Assembly (NCBI RefSeq): GCF_004114425.1
Contig: NZ_RDQF01000032.1
Location: forward strand, 16,956 to 80,955
Reading direction: 5' to 3'
Origin: Bradyrhizobium vignae
Lineage (GTDB): Bacteria; Pseudomonadota; Alphaproteobacteria; Rhizobiales; Xanthobacteraceae
DNA length: 64,000 bases
In this document: positions 7,770 to 15,237 of the stretch, in pieces
How the letters are laid out: each line of letters starts with the position of its first letter
Numbering within the stretch: the stretch's first letter is position 1
Notes under the pieces: model-generated
What the model was told of the DNA's origin: nothing
The model's database searches: none
Seen by the model: the letters and a program-made list of their open reading frames with translations, nothing else
Position numbers and translations under genes: made by a program

Positions 7770-8142
7770 TGGCAACCGAAGGCAAGCCTCTCGGCTGGAC
7801 TGCCCCGGAGAAAGCCAGCTCGCGCGGACGCTGAACAGCCAAATCGGGCGCTCGTTCGCGACAGCGTCGGCACTCATGAACCGCACGAGATCGCGAAGGC
7901 AGCTGCGCGAGAACTCGGCCGTAATTATTGGGACCTGCTTTGCAAGCACTGGGAACCGAGGAGCGGGAGCAAAGTTGGTCTTGCGGATCACGCCTCGAAA
8001 ACGTGATGCCGACACAAGGCCTCAGCTCGGTGTCAGCCCCGGAGCTGAGGCATTTTGTTGCCTGTGTACATTTTTGTACAAAGCTGCGGAACGCAGTCCG
8101 GGTTTCTGACTCATCCCACGGGGCCTTCGATGGGATGAAAAC
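7770..8142. other. Intergenic region with a hairpin and a TGTACA palindrome
   Basis: About 370 bases without a supported gene; overlapping frames here have no family resemblance. It holds the hairpin at 8019-8058 and, just after it, the palindrome TGTACATTTTTGTACA at 8075-8090, which sits about 50 bases upstream of the GTG start at 8143 and may be part of that gene's promoter or operator. Confidence 0.45.
8019..8058 (+). terminator. Terminator-like hairpin
   Basis: Perfect 10-base arms GCCTCAGCTC (8019-8028) and GAGCTGAGGC (8042-8051) with a 13-base loop, followed by ATTTTGT. It could end the transcript of the gene at 7401-7769, although it lies 250 bases past that stop. Confidence 0.6.
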
Positions 8143-8334
8143 GTGCCGCGTTACACCTCCTTCGCCCGAGAGGCCGCAGCAACGCTGCTGCGAATGGCAA
8201 AAACAACAAAGGACCCGCAGGTTGCGTCGGGATTGATCCAGCGGGCGGCCGATCTAAAGGACCGCACTGGGGAGCTTGCCCCTGGTGAAATCGATGCGAT
8301 GGCGGAAGAACCGCGACCTCTTACAAGGAACTAA
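8143..8334 (+). CDS. Small helical conserved protein, unknown function (63 aa)
   Basis: A 63-residue frame with a GTG start at 8143. It reads PRYTSFAREAAATLLRMAKT, then TKDPQVASGLIQRAADLKDR and an acidic, Pro-containing tail. The repeated Ala/Leu/Arg pattern predicts two amphipathic helices. Similar short proteins with LLxMA and AADLK motifs are, from memory, widespread in Bradyrhizobium with no known role. No membrane segment or cysteines. The ribosome site is weak, so the exact start is uncertain. Confidence 0.55.
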   Translation: MPRYTSFAREAAATLLRMAKTTKDPQVASGLIQRAADLKDRTGELAPGEIDAMAEEPRPLTRN

Positions 8335-8355
8335 GGCCGCCTCCACGGGCGGCCT
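8334..8355. terminator. Hairpin between convergent small genes
   Basis: AGGCCGCC (8334-8341) pairs with GGCGGCCT (8348-8355) across a 6-base loop, between the convergent genes ending at 8334 and 8383. It could serve both directions, but it lacks a T-run. Confidence 0.45.
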
Positions 8356-8382
8356 CGATCGTCTCTGATCGTCCTTGCCCGC

Positions 8383-8574
8383 CTAATCGCGGTCGTGATG
8401 GTGATGGTGATGGTGTTCGTGGTGCTCGTGCCGGACGCCTCCACCTCCGGAATGCGCAATAGCGTTTGACGTGAGGGAGGTCGAAAGCAGCATAGTTATG
8501 GTTGGCGGAGTCACCGCCGCGAACTTTCCGCAAGTCTTCAGAAACTCACGCCGGTCGTCGTCTTCAGCGGGCAT
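8383..8574 (-). CDS. Exported His-rich miniprotein with Tat-like signal, unknown function
   Basis: About 63 residues from the ATG at 8574, which has an AGAGGA ribosome site. The N terminus has a twin-arginine motif, DDRREFLKTC, then a moderately hydrophobic stretch with Pro and Thr (FAAVTPPTITMLLSTSLTSN) ending at an AIA-type cleavage site. What remains is a very short histidine-rich tail, HEHHEHHHHHHHDRD after a Gly-rich spacer. This predicts a folded or metal-loaded export substrate that binds a transition metal in the periplasm. It may also stay anchored. Function is not established; copies with the same layout appear to be common in Bradyrhizobium. Confidence 0.65.
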   Translation of the reverse strand: MPAEDDDRREFLKTCGKFAAVTPPTITMLLSTSLTSNAIAHSGGGGVRHEHHEHHHHHHHDRD

Positions 8575-8719
8575 AGCGGCCAATCCTCTATTTTAGGGCG
8601 ATCCAATATTAAACTAGCACGAATTAAATAAATTTAAATACGTTAATAGGTTCCAATTTTTTTCGGTGAAGCTACGGTTCCATGGTATTGTCCCTCGTAG
8701 GCGTGCTGAAGGGCGAGAC

Positions 8720-8941
8720 ATGGGGATCTACCTACATTTGCAAACCCACGGTATGGCACCGAGAGAGATTGCTTGTATTACAAAGGCTTACGAGCAAACC
8801 TTGCGTGCTCTATGTGTTAAAGATCGCGACGATCCCCTCACGGAACTGGTGGCGAAAACAATCATAAAGATCGCCCAAACAGGGCTCAAAGACCCTGCAC
8901 AGATTTCAGCGCAGGCGATCACGCAACTCGAATTGCGGTAG
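8720..8941 (+). CDS. Conserved hypothetical protein (73 aa)
   Basis: About 73 residues from the ATG at 8720 (MGIYLHLQTHGMAPREIACI); the frame is open 18 codons further up. It is followed by a helical part (TKAYEQTLRALCVKDRDD, LVAKTIIKIAQTGLKDP). No motif or membrane helix. It lies in a locally AT-richer patch (about 8580-8900) and uses codons such as ATA and TTA more than its neighbours, which hints at different ancestry. Small regulators of this composition are frequent in Bradyrhizobium, but no function is known. Confidence 0.6.
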   Translation: MGIYLHLQTHGMAPREIACITKAYEQTLRALCVKDRDDPLTELVAKTIIKIAQTGLKDPAQISAQAITQLELR

Positions 8942-9029
8942 GCGATCCCGACCGCTTGAAACTGAAACATTCCCGAGATCAGGAGGTTGGTTATTGGGCT
9001 TCGGGGCTTCGCAACATGCGAGGCGCGCC

Positions 9030-9131
9030 ATGACCCCTCTCCCGGTGGGCGATGTGTTCCTCACGGTCGCAATCATGGCCGTGACGTTCGTGGTCGAGAT
9101 CGGCCTTTTCATCCTGATCGGAATGTTCTGA
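9030..9131 (+). CDS. Possible single-helix membrane micropeptide (33 aa)
   Basis: A 33-residue frame with a plausible ribosome site (GCGAGG, 6 bases before the ATG). It begins MTPLPVGDVFLTVAIMAVTF and ends in VVEIGLFILIGMF: essentially one transmembrane helix with two acidic residues. It is short enough to have been missed by gene callers. Evidence is the helix pattern and ribosome site only. Confidence 0.4.
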   Translation: MTPLPVGDVFLTVAIMAVTFVVEIGLFILIGMF

Positions 9132-9254
9132 ATGGAACGCCCATCCCGCTCAGGATAGCGGGTGCCGGATGCCTTAGTTTCGGCTCAAATATTTCAAGAT
9201 CCCCCGCAACCATCGCCCTCGTTCGGCGTCATGCTTGATTGCGGAGACTTCGCG

Positions 9255-9407
9255 ATGGACGACGACGGCGAGGAACAGCAAGAGCTTGAAGATCAGATCA
9301 TGCGCTACCGCATGATGGAGCGCGACGTCACCGATCCGCTCGCGCTCGGGCTCCTGCACGACATCGTCGCGGAATTAGAAGCTGCGCTGCAAGCTTCAAA
9401 CGAGTAG
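9255..9407 (+). CDS. Small acidic conserved protein, unknown function (50 aa)
   Basis: A 50-residue acidic protein from the ATG at 9255, with GGAG 9 bases upstream; an alternative ATG at 9231 would add 8 residues. It reads MDDDGEEQQELEDQIMRYRM, then MERDVTDPLALGLLHDIVAE and LEAALQASNE, predicting one or two amphipathic helices. From memory, short proteins with DPLALGLLHDIV are recurrent in Bradyrhizobium, which supports translation. No function is known. Confidence 0.6.
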   Translation: MDDDGEEQQELEDQIMRYRMMERDVTDPLALGLLHDIVAELEAALQASNE

Positions 9408-9506
9408 CCGAATTATCAGAAAGACGGTATTGGCCTCAGTAAGAGGCGCGCTTAAGTACCGCCGCGCCGTATAGGAACCCCCGATATCAAGTGGTGTTGC
9501 GTCTCT

Positions 9507-9596
9507 ATGCCTAGAGAGATCGCAATAGCGCTCTGGTCACTTGCCGTTGCCTGCGTGGTGGCGTTCAGTGTGGCCGCAATCGTTTCTCCTCACTAG
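9507..9596 (+). CDS. Possible single-helix membrane micropeptide (29 aa)
   Basis: A 29-residue frame, MPREIAIALWSLAVACVVAF followed by SVAAIVSPH. It is a basic/acidic start, one hydrophobic helix and a short tail. No strong ribosome site is seen, so support is the clean helix pattern and its position among other small genes. Confidence 0.35.
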   Translation: MPREIAIALWSLAVACVVAFSVAAIVSPH

Positions 9597-9954
9597 TCGC
9601 CCAAAAGGCCGTCGGTGTCGGCGGCCTCTTTCCGCGCTTGATCCGATCCTCGTCGCCCTCATCGGCATCGCGACCCGCTTCGGTTCAAAATGACAAACCG
9701 CTGAAATTCCTCAGACAACAATCCCTCCCCGCCGAAGATCCGTTCGGCGGGTATGGAACGGCACAACTTCTAGGCACTCAAGTGGGCATTGCACGTAGTC
9801 CACGTAATCTGCCCGGCCGGTGGGTCCACCGGGAACTCTCGGCATAGTCAGCCCGCGCCCGAATCGTCTACGCCTGAAAGGACTTAGAGGGATCCCCGCA
9901 TTCTCGGCTCTTCCAGGGGTTCCCCCGTCGGTGGATAACCCGAGGAGGCCATTC
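9597..9954. other. Intergenic region upstream of the HU-like gene
   Basis: About 360 bases. A weak hairpin GGCCG-N11-CGGCC (9607-9627) followed by TCTTT may end the upstream micropeptide transcript. The rest is presumably the HU gene promoter region, but no clear promoter hexamers were recognised. Confidence 0.4.
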
Positions 9955-10284
9955 ATGGCTAAGAAGGATTCCGCGAAGAAGGATTCGGCGAAGAAGGCAG
10001 CCGCTCCCGCCACGATCACGCTCAAGCACCTCGCCGCCGATATTGCGGAGCGCCAGGACCTGTCAAAAAAGCACGCCGAGGCCGTTCTGACCGACATGGT
10101 CGACCTGATCGCCAAGCACCTCAAGAAGGGCGACCGTGTCCGTATCGTGGGCCTTGGCATCCTCCAGGTCCGCAAGCGCGCCGCCCGCACCGGCCGCAAT
10201 CCTGGCACCGGCGAGGCGATTCACATCAAGGCCAGCAGGAAGGTCGCGTTCCGCCCGGTAAAGGAACTGAAAGAGGCGATCTAG
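9955..10284 (+). CDS. HU/IHF-family DNA-binding protein with Lys/Ser/Ala N-terminal extension
   Basis: A nucleoid-associated protein of 109 residues. The ATG at 9955 has an excellent GAGGAGG ribosome site. Residues 1-20 are a basic repeat (MAKKDSAKKDSAKKAAAP) encoded by a 15-base tandem repeat. The HU fold follows: LKHLAADIAERQDLSKKHAE, a dimer helix, then the DNA-binding arm GLGILQVRKRAARTGRNPGT GEAIHIKASRKVAFRP is clearly recognisable with the RxGRNPxTGE signature. Normal HU is about 90 residues; the extra basic tail resembles the tails of some alphaproteobacterial HU paralogues and should add nonspecific DNA contacts. Confidence 0.9.
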   Translation: MAKKDSAKKDSAKKAAAPATITLKHLAADIAERQDLSKKHAEAVLTDMVDLIAKHLKKGDRVRIVGLGILQVRKRAARTGRNPGTGEAIHIKASRKVAFRPVKELKEAI

Positions 10285-10401
10285 CACGTACGATTCATTA
10301 GGCCTGACCGGATCTCGTTCTCGCCGCATCATGATCCGCTTTTCTGATATACCGCCTGCTTCCCAAGACCTGCTCCCCAAGACCCGGCGGTTTGACCAGA
10401 A

Positions 10402-11652
10402 ATGTCCTCCCTCTCCTTTTCGCATACCGTGACCGAGCGCTTCCTGCGCTACGTCACCATCGATACCCAGTCCGATCCGGAATCCCCCAGTTCGCCCTCG
10501 ACCGAGAAGCAGAAGGATCTTGGCCGCGTGCTCGCCGCCGAACTGAAGGCGATGGGCGTCGAGGACGCGCATCTCGACGATTTCGGCTATGTCTACGGCA
10601 CCATCCCGGCCAACACCGAAAAGAAGGTGCCGGTGATCTGCTTCTGCTCGCACATGGACACCTCGCCCGATGTCACCGGCAAGGACGTCAAGCCGCAGGT
10701 CGTGAAGAACTATCGCGGCGGCGATATCGTGCTGCCGGGCGACACCAGCCAGGTGATCCGCTTCGCCGAGCACCCCGCGCTGAAGAGCCAGATCGGCAAC
10801 GACATCATCACCACCGACGGCACCACGCTATTGGGGGCCGACAACAAGGCCGGCGTCGCCGAGATCATGGATGCCGCGCATTTCTTCCTCACCAACCCCG
10901 ACGTGAAGCACGGCACCATCAAGATCCTGTTCACGCCGGACGAGGAGATCGGCCGCGGCGTCGACAATGTCGACCTGAAGAAGCTGGGCGCCGATTTCGG
11001 TTACACCATGGACGGCGAGAGCGCCGGCTGCGTCGAGGACGAGACGTTCTCGGCCGACGGCGCCACCATCACCATCAATGGCGTCAGCGCCCATCCCGGC
11101 TACGCCAAGGGCAAGATGGAGCACGCAATCAAGATCGCCGCCGCCATCATCGAGCGCCTGCCGAAGGAAGGCTGCTCGCCGGAGACGACCTCGGGCAAGC
11201 AGGGCTTTCTACATCCGATCGGCATCGAGGGCGCGCTGGAGCAGGCGACCCTCTCCTTCATCGTCCGCGACTTCACCGAGGAAGGGCTGAAGGAGAAGGA
11301 GGTCCTGCTCGAGACCATCGTCAAGGACGTGATGAAGGACTATCCGCGCTCGACCTACAAGTTCGAGGTGCGCGAGCAGTATCGCAACATGAAGCAGGTG
11401 ATCGATCGTCACCCGCACGTTCTCGAATACGCCATCGAAGCCATCCGCCGTGCCGGTCTGCGTCCGATGCGCACCGCGATCCGCGGCGGCACCGACGGCT
11501 CGCGCCTGTCCTTCATGGGCCTGCCCTGCCCCAACATCTTCGCCGGCGAGCACGCGTTTCATTCGCGGCTCGAATGGGTGAGCCGGCAGGACATGGAAAA
11601 GGCCGTGCAGACGATCGTGCATCTGGCCATGATCTGGGAGGAACGGGCCTAG
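10402..11652 (+). CDS. pepT: Peptidase T (tripeptide aminopeptidase)
   Basis: Cytoplasmic zinc-dependent M20-family enzyme that removes N-terminal residues from tripeptides. 416 residues, the normal length. Metal and catalytic residues are visible: H84 and D86 in CSHMDTSPDV, D147 in LLGADNKAG, the acid pair E181-E182 in FTPDEEIGRG, the MDGESAG segment and the C-terminal AGEHAFHSR that supplies the last histidine ligand. RGGTDGSRLS, a typical PepT motif, is also present. It is monocistronic, about 115 bases after the HU-like gene on the same strand; the intervening sequence shows no clear terminator. Confidence 0.93.
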   Translation: MSSLSFSHTVTERFLRYVTIDTQSDPESPSSPSTEKQKDLGRVLAAELKAMGVEDAHLDDFGYVYGTIPANTEKKVPVICFCSHMDTSPDVTGKDVKPQVVKNYRGGDIVLPGDTSQVIRFAEHPALKSQIGNDIITTDGTTLLGADNKAGVAEIMDAAHFFLTNPDVKHGTIKILFTPDEEIGRGVDNVDLKKLGADFGYTMDGESAGCVEDETFSADGATITINGVSAHPGYAKGKMEHAIKIAAAIIERLPKEGCSPETTSGKQGFLHPIGIEGALEQATLSFIVRDFTEEGLKEKEVLLETIVKDVMKDYPRSTYKFEVREQYRNMKQVIDRHPHVLEYAIEAIRRAGLRPMRTAIRGGTDGSRLSFMGLPCPNIFAGEHAFHSRLEWVSRQDMEKAVQTIVHLAMIWEERA

Positions 11653-11962
11653 GTCTCATACCGACCAGGCCCGGCCACCGCGCGCGGCCGAGCGAACGGT
11701 GGCTTCCCGCTGCGCCCATCCCGACAACGCGCCGGTGCGGCCGAGCCTAGGAACCGGCCGATGCGCCGGCCGTTACCGCCCGTCCGCCTCGGAATGCCCC
11801 GATAGAGCGCCGCTGTGACGCCATGGCCCGACCAGGCGGGGTCCCCGACCTCACCGGAGGAGCACGCGCGTCGCAGAACTCGAGCAGACGATGGGCATCC
11901 GTGACCTCGCGCAGTTCACGCCGCAGTAAGCGGCGGCTCCCCAGCCCGGCAGGATCAGGGCT
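11653..11962. other. Intergenic region between pepT and the MFS gene
   Basis: About 310 GC-rich bases with no supported gene, repeat or clear promoter. Confidence 0.4.
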
Positions 11963-13144
11963 ATGAAAAAAGTTTCCGCGCACGCCTCGCCCGCTTTCAC
12001 TTTCGTGCTGACAATGGGCGTGGTCAATCTGTTCGGCGACGTCACTTACGAGGGCGGCGCGAGCATCAATGGTCCCTTCATGGCTTCGCTCGGCGCCAGC
12101 GCGGCGGCCGTCAGCATCACAGCCGGCGCGGGTGAGTTTCTCGGCTATTCGCTGCGGCTCGGTGCTGGTTATCTCGCAGACCGCACCGGTCGCTATTGGC
12201 TCATCACTTTCGCTGGTTACGTCATCAACCTGTTTGCCGTCCCAGCCATGGCGCTTGCCTGGAATTGGCAGACGGCAGCCGCATTCATTCTAGCTGAGAG
12301 AATCGGACGCGCGTTGCGCAAGCCGACGGTCGAGGCGATGCTCTCCTACACGACGGGCGAGCTCGGCAAGGGATGGGTCTACGCCGTCAACACCGCGCTG
12401 GACGAGATCGGGGCCACCCTTGGCCCGCTTCTGATCGCCCTGGTCCTGCTCCTGAAAGGAGATTATCGGACCGGTTATGCGCTTCTGCTGATATCCGCCG
12501 TGTCCGCGCTCCTCGCGCTGGCCGTCGCACGCGTGAATTTCCCATTGCCGTCGCGGCTCGAGCAAGGCCAAACGGCGCCGGCGCGAAGCTTCGCTCGTCC
12601 GTACTGGCTGTACATGCTGGCGGGCGCCTTGTTTGCCGCCGGGCTCATGAGCTTCGAGCTGATCTCGTACCATCTGTCAAAATCGAAGATCGCATCCGAG
12701 CAGTGGATTCCGGTCTTGCTGGCGGCCTCGACGGCGTTCGGCGTGCTCGCAAGTCTCGCCCTGGGCAGGCTCTACGATCACCTCGGTCTCCCCGTGGTGA
12801 TCGGCGCGGTGTGCCTCTCCGCCCCGTTCTCACCGCTCGTGTTCCTCGGCGACTTTCAGCTGGTGCTCGTCGGCATGCTGTTGTGGGGCGTCGGCTACGC
12901 GACGCAGGACACCCTGCTCAAGGCGCTCGTCGCCGAGGTGCTTCCCGAGGGAAAGCGCAACCTGGCGTTCGGCCTGTACTATGCAGGTTATGGGGTTGGG
13001 TGGCTGGCCGGAAGCATCGTCACCGGCCTGCTGTACGACCGCTCGATGACGGCGCTGATCGCGTTTTCGATTGCGATGCAGCTATTGGCGGTGCCGGTCT
13101 TTGCTCTGGCGCGGCGAACGCAAGCGCCACCACCCACCCTGTGA
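11963..13144 (+). CDS. MFS transporter
   Basis: Inner-membrane secondary transporter of the major facilitator superfamily, 393 residues with about 12 hydrophobic helices in two halves. The inter-helix loop 2-3 signature appears as LGAGYLADRTGRYW near residue 70, and the equivalent in the C-terminal half as LALGRLYDHLG near residue 262. The central cytoplasmic loop is around residues 190-215. GLYYAGYGVGWLAGSIVTGL in the second half is typical of drug- or metabolite-exporting MFS proteins. Start at 11963 has an AGGATCAGGG ribosome region. Substrate is unknown. It is the last plus-strand gene before a convergent membrane-protein pair. Confidence 0.85.
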   Translation: MKKVSAHASPAFTFVLTMGVVNLFGDVTYEGGASINGPFMASLGASAAAVSITAGAGEFLGYSLRLGAGYLADRTGRYWLITFAGYVINLFAVPAMALAWNWQTAAAFILAERIGRALRKPTVEAMLSYTTGELGKGWVYAVNTALDEIGATLGPLLIALVLLLKGDYRTGYALLLISAVSALLALAVARVNFPLPSRLEQGQTAPARSFARPYWLYMLAGALFAAGLMSFELISYHLSKSKIASEQWIPVLLAASTAFGVLASLALGRLYDHLGLPVVIGAVCLSAPFSPLVFLGDFQLVLVGMLLWGVGYATQDTLLKALVAEVLPEGKRNLAFGLYYAGYGVGWLAGSIVTGLLYDRSMTALIAFSIAMQLLAVPVFALARRTQAPPPTL

Positions 13145-13208
13145 TTAGCCGGGGAAGTCGGTCGCCTCCACGAACGAGAGCGGCCGACACGATCTTGTGC
13201 GAGCGATC

Positions 13209-14099
13209 CTACGGCACCGGCATCGCGCGTGGATTGCGATGGAAGCGGTTGGCGCTCGCCATCCAGTTCGGCAACGGCTCTCCATCCCGATGCCGTCCAC
13301 CGGCGACGGCGGCAGCCCATGCCACCGCGGCGCCGACCAGGGTCGCGGCTGCGACCGAGAACGCCACGATGATCGAGTTGCGCCTGGCACGGTTGATGGC
13401 CGTCTTTGACTCTGCGATCAGGGTGTCGACCCGCCGTTCGGCGTCAGGTGCCGCAAGGCCCGTCACAGCCGCGACCTGTTGCACGAGGTAGGTCCGGTCG
13501 TCCGTGCTGACACCGCTGTGGCTGGACGACGTCATCAGGATCCGTCCCGCTTCCGCGCGTCCTTCCCTCAGATCGGTGTTCGGCGGGCGGCGCGGCGCGC
13601 GGAACAGCTTGTCGAGCTCATAGCTCAACAGCGGCTCGGCCGCGGACGTGTTGCTCGCCGAGCTGCGCATCGGCGAACGATCGATCGCAGCAGCGCCAAG
13701 AAGAGCCAGCAGAGCTGCGCCCAGGAGCACAGCGAGAGCCCAGGACGTCAGGCCATGCAAGCCGTCGCGCCGCTCGTCATCGTCCTCGATCTTGGCCGGC
13801 GCCGGCGCCGGTCGCGTTGTCCGGCCGGCGATATAACCGCCGAAGCCGAAGCTGATGATGGCCTGGATGATCAGATACAGCCCCGAGAGCAGCGCCAGCG
13901 CTGCCGAGGCATCGCGCCATGTCGGCGAAGCCGAACTGACGCCAAGGCCGATGGCAACACCAAAGCTCACCAGGATGAACGACATTGCGCCCGCCGCAAG
14001 CGCGCCTGCGAACACGGAACTCCACTGTATGGTTCGAGGAGCCTCGCCCGCCATGCCGCCTTCCATGACCTCTTCCCGCATGAGAGTTTCAACCGTCAT
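13209..14099 (-). CDS. Integral membrane protein with central periplasmic or cytoplasmic domain, unknown function
   Basis: 296 residues. Predicted helices: about 29-52 (FAGALAAGAMSFILVSFGVA), 65-90 (SGLYLIIQAIISFGFGGYIA, with a glycine-rich GGYIAGR turn), 117-138 (SWALAVLLGAALLALLGAAA) and 243-266 near the C terminus (IIVAFSVAAATLVGAAVAWA). The 100-residue soluble segment between the last two helices contains RTYLVQQVAAVTGL and DAERRVDTLIAESK. The N-terminal helices resemble stress-linked membrane proteins of rhizobia, but no named family is certain. It is preceded by a 24-residue membrane peptide gene 10 bases upstream, in the same operon. Confidence 0.75.
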   Translation of the reverse strand: MTVETLMREEVMEGGMAGEAPRTIQWSSVFAGALAAGAMSFILVSFGVAIGLGVSSASPTWRDASAALALLSGLYLIIQAIISFGFGGYIAGRTTRPAPAPAKIEDDDERRDGLHGLTSWALAVLLGAALLALLGAAAIDRSPMRSSASNTSAAEPLLSYELDKLFRAPRRPPNTDLREGRAEAGRILMTSSSHSGVSTDDRTYLVQQVAAVTGLAAPDAERRVDTLIAESKTAINRARRNSIIVAFSVAAATLVGAAVAWAAAVAGGRHRDGEPLPNWMASANRFHRNPRAMPVP

Positions 14100-14109
14100 T
14101 GCGGTGCTC

Positions 14110-14184
14110 TCAGCGCAAGCCGAAGAACGACAGGATCGCCATGATGACGACGATCAAGCCGATCAGATAAATCAGTCCGTCCAT
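14110..14184 (-). CDS. Conserved one-helix membrane micropeptide (24 aa)
   Basis: A 24-residue peptide, MDGLIYLIGLIVVIMAILSF then FGLR, from the ATG at 14184 with a strong AGGAGG ribosome site 7 bases upstream. It is a single transmembrane helix with a Gly-Leu-Arg end. Peptides ending in ILSFFGLR occur, from memory, in many alphaproteobacterial genomes next to membrane-protein genes. Here it sits 10 bases upstream of the 296-residue membrane protein and is probably its partner or regulator. It is shorter than the usual gene-calling cut-off. Confidence 0.65.
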   Translation of the reverse strand: MDGLIYLIGLIVVIMAILSFFGLR

Positions 14185-14322
14185 TGTCCGTCCTCCTCAG
14201 TCTCTCCTGCTCGCTAATCGCGAGGTATGAGGAACGTTCCAAATTGGACGGATCGCCTGGAACGAACGTGGAAGATGCGGGTTATCCGCTCAAGTCCCAA
14301 GGATAGAGAATGTGAGCACATG

Positions 14323-14353
14323 AGGCCTCAGCCGGTTCGTCCGGCTGGGGCCT
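14323..14353. terminator. Hairpin ahead of the 78-aa gene
   Basis: AGGCCTCAGCCGG (14323-14335) pairs with CCGGCTGGGGCCT (14341-14353) with one G-T pair and a 5-base loop, followed by TT. No plus-strand gene ends just upstream, so it may end an unannotated short transcript or be part of the leader of the gene at 14460. Confidence 0.45.
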
Positions 14354-14459
14354 TTCCGCGTTGCGGCCAGCTTTGGCTGTCCCTGTCCCATGTTAACGAC
14401 GCAAGGGCCGGGATCATTGATGATGCGACGGGGCGGAACCTCCAGGTCAGGAGAGGCGC

Positions 14460-14696
14460 GTGGATCGCAGAACGGCATGCCTGCATCAGGCGAATGCATT
14501 TCGGGAGAAGGCCCTCGCCGATCCCGAGCACCACGACCAATGGATTGACGAAGCCATCAAATGGCTGGAACAGGCGATGGAAGCGAGCTGTCACGCCGTC
14601 ATCACCATGGAGGCTGACGACGGCAGCGACGCTCCGGAGCCGGCCCCCACGGTCGCAGCCATGGCCCCGCATCGGCGCGTCATTATCCGCCAGTGA
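14460..14696 (+). CDS. Small conserved protein, unknown function (78 aa)
   Basis: 78 residues with a GTG start at 14460 preceded by a strong AGGAGAGG ribosome site. It begins MDRRTACLHQANAFREKALA, continues DPEHHDQWIDEAIKWLEQAM and ends in a Pro/Ala-rich tail with HRRVIIRQ. The first 45 residues form a helical hairpin pattern. Small proteins with the same DPE-H-D-WIDEA-KWL core are familiar in Bradyrhizobium, but their role is unknown. It lies upstream of the metal efflux genes, with a 120-base gap. Confidence 0.65.
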   Translation: MDRRTACLHQANAFREKALADPEHHDQWIDEAIKWLEQAMEASCHAVITMEADDGSDAPEPAPTVAAMAPHRRVIIRQ

Positions 14697-14816
14697 TAGG
14701 CGCTGGCGACGTATCCACCGGTGCGGCAATTGTTCCAAGGACGTAACAATGTTGCGGGTCGACACTGTTCCCGCGCCCATGCTAGGCCGAGCACAGACCG
14801 CAACCAGAGTAACGTC

Positions 14817-15182
14817 GTGCTCGCAAACCGCCAGCCCTCGGGATCGTGCCGCTCGCGCAACTGGCGCGGGCTGCTGTCCGTGCTGATCGCGGTGGTCTAC
14901 CTGCTCGCGAGCACGCTGCACGGCTCGCACGACATCGACGTGACCACGCCCGGCGGCGGCTCGGAGATCGCTACGGTCCTTGATGGCCCCCCGGGCCACG
15001 GCGACCACCCTAAGGTCATCGGCAGCCATCACTGCCATGGCTGCTTCTCGCTGACGGTGACGCAGCCGGCGCCATTGACCGCATCGGTCATGCTCGTGTC
15101 CGCAGCGAGCCCGCAACGTGCACCCAGGCTCGCCGGAATTGTCCTGGATACCGACTCCCCGCCTCCCAAACATACTGCCTGA
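14817..15182 (+). CDS. Membrane-anchored His/Cys protein upstream of a metal efflux operon
   Basis: About 121 residues if the GTG at 14817 is used; the frame is open to a GTG at 14721, and the start is not settled. A basic N terminus (SCRSRNWRG) leads into one hydrophobic helix (LLSVLIAVVYLLASTLHG), then a periplasmic part with HDIDV, a GHGDHP segment and the cluster SHHCHGC, and a C terminus DTDSPPPKHTA. His- and Cys-rich exported proteins of this kind often sit directly before czc or cus operons and are thought to bind the metal. It is 55 bases before the outer-membrane component gene and probably the first gene of the operon. Family assignment (DUF2946-like) is tentative. Confidence 0.65.
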   Translation: MLANRQPSGSCRSRNWRGLLSVLIAVVYLLASTLHGSHDIDVTTPGGGSEIATVLDGPPGHGDHPKVIGSHHCHGCFSLTVTQPAPLTASVMLVSAASPQRAPRLAGIVLDTDSPPPKHTA

Positions 15183-15237
15183 ACGGATTGGTCGGGCGGC
15201 CCGCGCCCGTTAGGTTCATCCTTCACAGGTCGGTTTC

